Source: Phycisphaerales bacterium (lineage in GTDB: Bacteria; Planctomycetota; Phycisphaerae; Sedimentisphaerales; Anaerohalosphaeraceae). From it: a DNA stretch of 11,392 nucleotides. The stretch is from positions 1 to 11,392 of the forward strand of contig DRGS01000036.1 in the NCBI GenBank assembly GCA_011053245.1, in the 5' to 3' direction. A program made the translations under genes and the position numbers. Positions 7,521 through 11,392 of this stretch are shown in pieces. Position 1 is the first letter of the stretch. Each line of letters opens with the position of its first letter. The notes beneath the pieces were generated by a model. It had not been told where the DNA came from. It saw only the letters and a list, made by a program, of their open reading frames with translations, and ran no database searches.

Positions 7521-7586
7521 ATGAAAACGATCAAAACAAAATATGCCAATGCTGTTAAGGGCGCACGCGGACCACCGAGCGGGTAA
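7521..7586 (+). CDS. Small open frame 1: 21-residue peptide ending in GARGPPSG
   Basis: I do not recognise this peptide. It begins MKTIKTKYAN, is lysine-rich, contains no cysteine or aromatic cluster, and ends KGARGPPSG before TAA (7584-7586). Translation is well supported: GGGGGA (7508-7513) lies 7 nt before the ATG, and a consensus promoter places the transcript start about 20 nt upstream. The C-terminal Arg-Gly-Pro-Pro is repeated in the next small frame (7663-7743), and the bases around the two starts (TTGGGG..AAGAAAATGA) are nearly identical, so the two look like diverged copies of one cassette. There is no signal peptide or membrane segment. It may be a leader or arrest peptide (Arg-Ala-Pro-Pro arrest peptides such as ApdA/ApdP are the closest known pattern), a secreted or processed small peptide, or an incidental frame in a small RNA. 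Confidence 0.6.
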   Translation: MKTIKTKYANAVKGARGPPSG

Positions 7587-7623
7587 AGAGAAAAACCCTT
7601 TACGGGCGTATTGCCCTTTACGG
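7581..7623 (+). repeat. Direct 10-bp repeat with an upstream complementary segment spanning the first small frame's stop
   Basis: CCCTTTACGG occurs twice, at 7596-7605 and 7614-7623, 18 bp apart. GTAAAG (7583-7588), which contains the TAA stop of the first small frame, can pair in RNA with the CTTTAC of either copy (7598-7603, or 7616-7621), giving two mutually exclusive 6-bp hairpins. GGGC/GCCC (7604-7607 and 7613-7616) can form a third short stem between them. A ribosome at the stop codon would block the first segment. No measured structure supports this; it is read from complementarity alone. Confidence 0.4.
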
Positions 7624-7662
7624 TCACGCAAGCAATCATCTTAATTCAAATTGGGGAAGAAA

Positions 7663-7743
7663 ATGACAGATATGATCACAAAATTCGAAGTTATCTCAGA
7701 GCCACCGGAAGTCGATGCAGCTATGCGAGGACCACCGCCGTAA
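7663..7743 (+). CDS. Small open frame 2: 26-residue peptide ending in AMRGPPP
   Basis: I do not recognise this peptide. It starts MTDMITKFEV, is mildly acidic in the middle (ISEPPEVD), and ends AAMRGPPP with TAA at 7741-7743. A strong TTGGGGAAG ribosome binding site (7651-7659) precedes the ATG. The last six residues match the RGPP signature of the first small frame, and nine bases (GGACCACCG) are identical at the same place in both. Three consecutive prolines directly before a stop codon are, from established work on EF-P, a poor substrate for peptide bond formation and termination, so ribosome pausing here is plausible. The stop lies about 30 nt before the terminator hairpin upstream of cysC. 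It has no predicted signal peptide, and its function is unknown. Confidence 0.6.
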   Translation: MTDMITKFEVISEPPEVDAAMRGPPP

Positions 7744-7773
7744 CTGCGAAACAGTACTCTTTTAAGGACGCCA

Positions 7774-7805
7774 GGACTTAGGAAGCAACCTAAGCCCTTT
7801 TTTTT
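7774..7805 (+). terminator. Intrinsic terminator after the two small frames
   Basis: CTTAGG (7777-7782), loop AAGCAA, CCTAAG (7789-7794), extended by GG/CC across a single bulged A, then an unbroken run of eight T (7798-7805). It closes a transcript of about 305 nt starting near 7500. Just upstream, TTTAAG (7761-7766) could pair with the 5' arm CTTAGG through two G-U pairs, a weak possible alternative fold. cysC begins 202 bp further on, so the terminator could either simply end the small unit or attenuate reading into the sulfate genes. Confidence 0.85.
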
Positions 7806-8007
7806 GTCAAATTTGCAGCAACACTTTGCCTTTCAAGCTTTTTTTGGCTTTTTCTCAGAAAAGCGCAGAACAATCGTCCCACATAACGATTATGGGAAGA
7901 TGAAGCTTGCAAAATCAACCGGATATCTTTATATATAAGTAGTTATGCAAACTCCTCTGTATTGTTGACACAAGTAAGCTTTTATTGCGTTTTTTAAGGG
8001 AAACAAT
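7806..8007 (+). promoter_or_regulatory. cysC leader region with a weak candidate promoter
   Basis: These 202 bp contain no gene that I can support. TTGCAA (7907-7912), 17 bp, then TATATA (7930-7935) is a possible promoter for cysC, with 4 of 6 matches in each box. TATAAG at 7934-7939 is an alternative -10. Two short hairpins are visible: GCTTTT/AAAAGC (7847-7852 and 7859-7864), and CCC..ATAA/TTATGGG around 7879-7896. Neither is followed by a T-run. A TTGACA at 7965-7970 lacks a suitably spaced -10. I see no match to a riboswitch that I can name. Confidence 0.3.
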
Positions 8008-8532
8008 TTGGCAAACGACAAAAAGGCATTTGTACTTTGGTTTACCGGGCTTTCCGGAGCCGGCAAGAGTACTCTGGCGGATGAAGTATACGATCGTATT
8101 TCGAATGACGGTCTGCGAGTGGAAAAGCTCGACGGGGATGTGCTGCGGGGCTATTTCCCAGCTACTGGTTTTAGCAAGAAGGATCGTGACGAACATATTA
8201 AGAGGGTAGGATTTATGGCTTCGAGGCTTGAAAAGCACGGGGTCGTTGTGATCGCTTCTTTCATATCACCCTACCGCGAGACCAGAGGTATTGTAAGGGA
8301 TATGTGCGACAACTTTATTGAGGTATTTGTATCGGCTTCGTTAGACGAATGCGAAAGGCGAGATGTAAAGGGACTTTATAAGAGGGCACGAGCCGGTGAG
8401 ATCACGAATTTTACCGGTATTGACGACCCGTACGAAGCGCCTGAAAACCCCGAACTCGTTGTCGATACGGAGAACCAGACTTTAGAAGAGTCCGCCGCAA
8501 TAGTATTAGAGCATATCAGGCAATATCTTTAA
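8008..8532 (+). CDS. cysC: Adenylyl-sulfate (APS) kinase
   Basis: Phosphorylates adenosine 5'-phosphosulfate with ATP to give PAPS, the activated sulfate donor. The 174-residue stand-alone enzyme has an intact Walker [10 protein letters not shown] (14-22), LDGD (41-44), the substrate-binding [15 protein letters not shown] (54-68), FISPYRETR (85-93) with the conserved serine S87, and the lid/C-terminal [12 protein letters not shown]...[10 protein letters not shown] (121-145), which are the full family set. The start is TTG at 8008-8010 with AAGGG 7 nt upstream; no ATG occurs before the P-loop. The stop codon overlaps the AAGGGG ribosome binding site of cysD. Because the kinase domain fused to CysN further downstream looks inactive, this gene probably supplies all APS kinase activity of the operon. 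Confidence 0.95.
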   Translation: MANDKKAFVLWFTGLSGAGKSTLADEVYDRISNDGLRVEKLDGDVLRGYFPATGFSKKDRDEHIKRVGFMASRLEKHGVVVIASFISPYRETRGIVRDMCDNFIEVFVSASLDECERRDVKGLYKRARAGEITNFTGIDDPYEAPENPELVVDTENQTLEESAAIVLEHIRQYL

Positions 8533-8542
8533 GGGGCGTTTT

Positions 8543-9424
8543 GTGGATCACCTTGATCAGTTAGAAAGCAGAAGTGTACATATACTTCGCGAAGCCTACG
8601 CGAATTTCAATAACCTTTGCATGCTCTGGTCCATCGGTAAGGACAGCACTGTTTTGCTGTGGCTTGCAAGAAAAGCTTTTCTGGGGCATGTTCCGTTTTC
8701 GCTGGTGCATATCGATACCGGCTACAAGATCCCGGAGATGATCGAGTATCGAGACAAACTTACCGAGCAGTGGCAGCTTAATATGGTCTACGGTATGAAC
8801 ACCGATGCCCTCGAATCGAAAAACACTTTTCCCGATGGTAACATCGACAGAATAGCGTGCTGTAAAATACTGAAATCCGAGGCTCTCAAGAACACATTGA
8901 ACGGCAACTGGCCAAGATTCAGGTTCGACCATCTGAAAAAATGCTACACCCGCGATTCCAATACGGATCCCTTTACGGGTGTAATAGTCGGTGTCCGCTC
9001 GGATGAGGAGGGTTCGCGGTCCAAGGAGCGGTATTTCTCACCACGCGATAAGGAAAACGACTGGGATGTCGGCGACCAACCTCCGGAGTTGTGGAACCAG
9101 TACAAAACGGATTTCGCGCCGGGCACACACGTCAGGGTACATCCGCTGCTGGACTGGACGGAGCTTAATATCTGGGAATACATTGGGCGTGAGAATATCC
9201 CCACCGTTTCATTGTACTACGATCAGGGCGAGGGTAAACGCTACCGTTCGCTCGGCTGCTATCCCTGTACGACTCCTATCGAATCGAAGTCGACAAATGT
9301 TGCTGAAATAATCGAAGAACTCAAGAGCGGTAAACTGGCAAACATCGCCGAACGATCCGGCAGGGCACAGGACGCAGAAGACGGCGGCGGCCTTGAGACA
9401 CTTCGAAGAGATGGATATATGTAA
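8543..9424 (+). CDS. cysD: Sulfate adenylyltransferase subunit 2
   Basis: Small, catalytic subunit of the GTP-driven ATP sulfurylase (sulfate + ATP to APS + PPi), a PP-loop ATP pyrophosphatase of the PAPS-reductase superfamily. The 293-residue product has the PP-motif as [17 protein letters not shown] (31-47; SGGKDS in E. coli, the variant with Ile occurring in a known CysD clade), [64 protein letters not shown] and the terminal [12 protein letters not shown]...LRRDGYM. The start is GTG at 8543 with AAGGGG (8531-8536) 6 nt upstream, only 10 nt after cysC. It partners with the CysN product that follows. Confidence 0.96.
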   Translation: MDHLDQLESRSVHILREAYANFNNLCMLWSIGKDSTVLLWLARKAFLGHVPFSLVHIDTGYKIPEMIEYRDKLTEQWQLNMVYGMNTDALESKNTFPDGNIDRIACCKILKSEALKNTLNGNWPRFRFDHLKKCYTRDSNTDPFTGVIVGVRSDEEGSRSKERYFSPRDKENDWDVGDQPPELWNQYKTDFAPGTHVRVHPLLDWTELNIWEYIGRENIPTVSLYYDQGEGKRYRSLGCYPCTTPIESKSTNVAEIIEELKSGKLANIAERSGRAQDAEDGGGLETLRRDGYM

Positions 9425-9458
9425 TCGACGCTCCGGTGAAACCTGCGTAAAGGTAAAT

Positions 9459-11261
9459 ATGACAACCGAAACAAGCAAAGAAAGAATGGACATCGTAATC
9501 GCCGGTCACGTTGACCACGGCAAGAGTACCGTCATCGGCAGGTTATTGGCTGATACGAATTCGCTGCCGGATGGAAAACTTGACCAGGTAAGAGAAACGT
9601 GTCGGCAAAATGCCAAACCATTCGAATACGCTTTCCTGCTCGACGCTCTAAAGGACGAGCAGTCGCAGGGTATCACTATCGATTCGGCAAGGGTGTTCTT
9701 TCAAACTAACAAACGCGATTACATCATCATTGACGCACCGGGCCATATTGAGTTCCTTAAGAATATGGTCACTGGAGCGTCGAGGGCGCAAGCGGCGATG
9801 CTGGTCATCGACGCCGAAGAAGGCGTACAGGAAAACTCCCGCAGGCACGGATACATGCTCTCGATGTTAGGGATCGATCAGCTTGTGGTACTGGTCAACA
9901 AAATGGATCTGGTCGAATACAGCAAAGAAACTTACGATTCTGTTGTTAGTGAATACAAGGAGTTCCTTGTCCAGATAGGTCTTACGGGCAGCTTTATACC
10001 GGTAAGCGGCATGGCCGGCGACAATGTCGCTACTCTTAGCGATAAAATGCCGTGGTACAACGGCAAAACTGTTCTCGATGCACTGGACGGATTTGAGAGG
10101 GAGGCTTTGCCGACGGATAAGCCTTTCAGGATGCCGATTCAGGATGTTTATAAGTTTACGAAGGCAGGCGATAAACGCCGCACCGTCGCCGGAACCGTCG
10201 ATACAGGAAAGGTTTCTGTAGGTGACGAGTTGGTATTCTATCCTTCAGGAAAGAAAAGTACCGTCAGGAGTATAGAAGGGTTTAATCTGCAAAACAAGGA
10301 ATCGGCATCCGCCGGACTCGCGACCGCTTTTACGCTTGACGAACAGATATATATCACTCGCGGACAGATGGCTGCTAAGACCGGCGAGAAACATCCATTG
10401 GTCACAAGCCGCCTGAAAGTGAACCTTTTCTGGATGGGCAAAGAGCCGATGGTCAAAAGCAAACGCTACCTGATCAAGATCGGGACCGCCAAAGAAGAAG
10501 TACAACTCGAAGAGATCATAAGTGTTATCGATGGCTCGGACCTTAGCTCTACGGAGAAGAAGGACAGGATAGAGCGTCACGATGTCGCCGAATGTATCCT
10601 GCATGTTCGTAAGGGGATCGCGTTCGATCTGACCGAGGAGATCGCAGCTACCGGAAGATTTGTGATAGTCGATAATTACGAGATACGCGGCGGCGGGATC
10701 ATCCGCCAGGGACTTGATGACAGACAGGAATGGGTCCGTGATTATGTCATGCAGCGTAATTACAAATGGGAAACGAGCGATATTTCGCATGAAGAGCGAA
10801 CCGAAAAATACAGTCAGAAGCCAACGCTGATGTTAGTAACAGGCCAGAAAGATGTCGGCAAGAAGACCATCGCAAAGGCTGTTGAGGCAAGACTCTTTGA
10901 CGAAGGTAAGATAGTCTATTTCTTCGGTATTGGAAATATTCTTTACGGCGTCGGTGCCGATATTAAGACCCAGGGTACGACAGAGAATAAGCAGGAGCAT
11001 CTGCGAAGACTGGCGGAAGTTTCCAACATTATGCTCGACGCCGGGATCATCGTTGTGGTCGCGGCTATCGGACTGACGCAATCGGACCTTGAGATAATCA
11101 GAGCGACCGTAGATACCGACTCGATCGAAGTGATATGGGTTGGAGGCGACGTCACCGATATTGCGTATGACATGGTCATAAACGAAGGATGGGATCTGGA
11201 CGAAACGGTCGAGTCCGTCAAACAGATGCTTCAAAACAAAGGCATCATTTTCAAACCCTAA
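9459..11261 (+). CDS. cysN: Sulfate adenylyltransferase GTPase subunit fused to a degenerate APS-kinase domain
   Basis: EF-Tu-like GTPase subunit that drives APS formation by CysD. GTPase motifs are GHVDHGKST (16-24), QGITID (70-75), DAPGH (92-96) and NKMD (147-150), followed by the beta-barrel domains to about residue 435. From about 455 to 600 there is an APS-kinase-like domain, as in CysNC/NodQ, but its key motifs are eroded. The P-loop is GQKDVGKKT (462-470, Lys where Ser/Thr coordinates magnesium), the LDGD segment is FGIGN (489-493), and the FISP segment is AAIGL (535-539). The surrounding pattern ([21 protein letters not shown]) is still recognisable. The domain may be regulatory, as in fungal ATP sulfurylase, whose non-catalytic kinase-like domain binds PAPS; this is inference. 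The frame is open back to 9393 inside cysD, but the ATG at 9459 has an AAAGG site 5 nt upstream and begins right before the GTPase core. Confidence 0.93.
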   Translation: MTTETSKERMDIVIAGHVDHGKSTVIGRLLADTNSLPDGKLDQVRETCRQNAKPFEYAFLLDALKDEQSQGITIDSARVFFQTNKRDYIIIDAPGHIEFLKNMVTGASRAQAAMLVIDAEEGVQENSRRHGYMLSMLGIDQLVVLVNKMDLVEYSKETYDSVVSEYKEFLVQIGLTGSFIPVSGMAGDNVATLSDKMPWYNGKTVLDALDGFEREALPTDKPFRMPIQDVYKFTKAGDKRRTVAGTVDTGKVSVGDELVFYPSGKKSTVRSIEGFNLQNKESASAGLATAFTLDEQIYITRGQMAAKTGEKHPLVTSRLKVNLFWMGKEPMVKSKRYLIKIGTAKEEVQLEEIISVIDGSDLSSTEKKDRIERHDVAECILHVRKGIAFDLTEEIAATGRFVIVDNYEIRGGGIIRQGLDDRQEWVRDYVMQRNYKWETSDISHEERTEKYSQKPTLMLVTGQKDVGKKTIAKAVEARLFDEGKIVYFFGIGNILYGVGADIKTQGTTENKQEHLRRLAEVSNIMLDAGIIVVVAAIGLTQSDLEIIRATVDTDSIEVIWVGGDVTDIAYDMVINEGWDLDETVESVKQMLQNKGIIFKP

Positions 11262-11299
11262 AAACACTCTGGCTTTGGTCGGATACAACGGAGATATAA

Positions 11300-11392
11300 A
11301 TGTCAACAGATACGGATCTGGCAAAAATAGAGAAGGCACTGCACATTGCAAGGGAAACGGCAAAGCAGTTTACCAGCGGCAGGATCAAAGCC
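11300..11392 (+). CDS. Start of a gene after cysN; possibly a CysQ/inositol-monophosphatase-type phosphatase (partial)
   Basis: Thirty-one codons are visible from an ATG at 11300, with GGAG (11290-11293) upstream, 38 nt after the cysN stop and without a terminator between, so it is probably in the same operon. The product begins MSTDTDLAKIEKALHIARET and continues AKQFTSGRIKA. The N-terminal helix pattern (IEKALHIARETAKQF...RIK) resembles that of the inositol-monophosphatase family, which includes CysQ, the 3'-phosphoadenosine 5'-phosphate phosphatase often placed with PAPS genes. The catalytic motifs (DPVTxAD, WxxDPxDGT) would lie beyond the window, so the assignment rests on context and a weak pattern. 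The gene call is firm; the family call is not. Confidence 0.5.
   Translation, partial: MSTDTDLAKIEKALHIARETAKQFTSGRIKA

Noticed and set aside
7596..7623. The 10-bp direct repeats as a CRISPR fragment or mobile-element target duplication
   Set aside because: The repeats are far too short and close, with no element between them and no cas genes or transposase nearby.
7443..7631. 62-codon open frame on the minus strand across the small-peptide unit
   Set aside because: It runs antisense to the promoter and the first small frame, has no recognisable domain and no convincing ribosome binding site.
7847..7864. GCTTTT/AAAAGC hairpin as a terminator
   Set aside because: No T-run follows on either strand and the stem is weak and A/T-rich.
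7965..7970. TTGACA before cysC as a -35 box
   Set aside because: No -10-like hexamer lies 16-18 bp downstream (sequence there is CGTTTT).
7806..8007. A SAM or other sulfur-related riboswitch upstream of cysC
   Set aside because: No long paired stems or conserved core that I can recognise; only short hairpins are present.
7915..8238. 107-codon minus-strand frame overlapping the cysC start
   Set aside because: It overlaps the conserved P-loop region of cysC in antisense and shows no family pattern.
9393..9458. Longer N-terminus of the CysN protein
   Set aside because: It would overlap the end of cysD and precede the GTPase core with unrelated sequence; the ATG at 9459 has a well-placed AAAGG.
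10833..11363. 176-codon minus-strand frame opposite the end of cysN
   Set aside because: Shadow of the fused kinase-like domain; no motif or ribosome binding site supports it.

Overview
The window is bacterial and densely coded. It holds two multigene blocks transcribed away from each other, separated by a 726-bp intergenic region that carries a small transcription unit of its own. No taxonomic marker is present. The N-terminus of the partial biotin carboxyl carrier protein, the style of the lysA product, the fused CysN and the frequent TTG/GTG starts recall Planctomycetes (Phycisphaerae-like), but this is recognition from memory and only a moderate-confidence guess.

Minus-strand block (1-7281), read right to left: hypF, hypC, hypD, hypE, hypA, hypB, lysA, then the start of accB. 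hypF to hypB form a complete set for building the NiFe(CN)2CO centre of [NiFe]-hydrogenases. HypF and HypE make the cyanide ligands, HypC and HypD carry and assemble the Fe(CN)2CO unit, and HypA and HypB insert nickel. Spacing is very tight: hypD/hypE and hypA/hypB overlap by 4 nt and hypE/hypA by 1 nt. All key catalytic motifs are intact, but no hydrogenase structural gene or maturation endopeptidase lies in the window. lysA (diaminopimelate decarboxylase, last step of lysine synthesis) follows and has a good promoter of its own. accB (acetyl-CoA carboxylase biotin carrier) starts after it and runs off the left edge.

Intergenic region (7282-8007): on the plus strand a near-perfect sigma-70 promoter (TTGACA, 17-bp spacer, TATAAT), preceded by two 11-bp A/T-rich repeats, drives a transcript of about 305 nt that ends at a clear intrinsic terminator. 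The transcript contains two tiny open frames (21 and 26 codons), each with an almost identical strong Shine-Dalgarno/start block and each ending in an Arg-Gly-Pro-Pro motif next to the stop codon (GARGPPSG-stop and AMRGPPP-stop). I do not recognise these as a described family. They resemble leader or arrest peptides and are the most unusual element here. They lie directly upstream of the sulfate-activation operon.

Plus-strand block (8008-11392): cysC (APS kinase), cysD (ATP sulfurylase small subunit), a cysN GTPase subunit fused to a C-terminal APS-kinase-like domain whose catalytic motifs are eroded, and the beginning of a further gene, possibly a CysQ/inositol-monophosphatase-type phosphatase. 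Together these convert sulfate to APS and then PAPS. No PAPS reductase or sulfite reductase is visible, so whether the PAPS feeds cysteine synthesis or sulfation cannot be told from this window.
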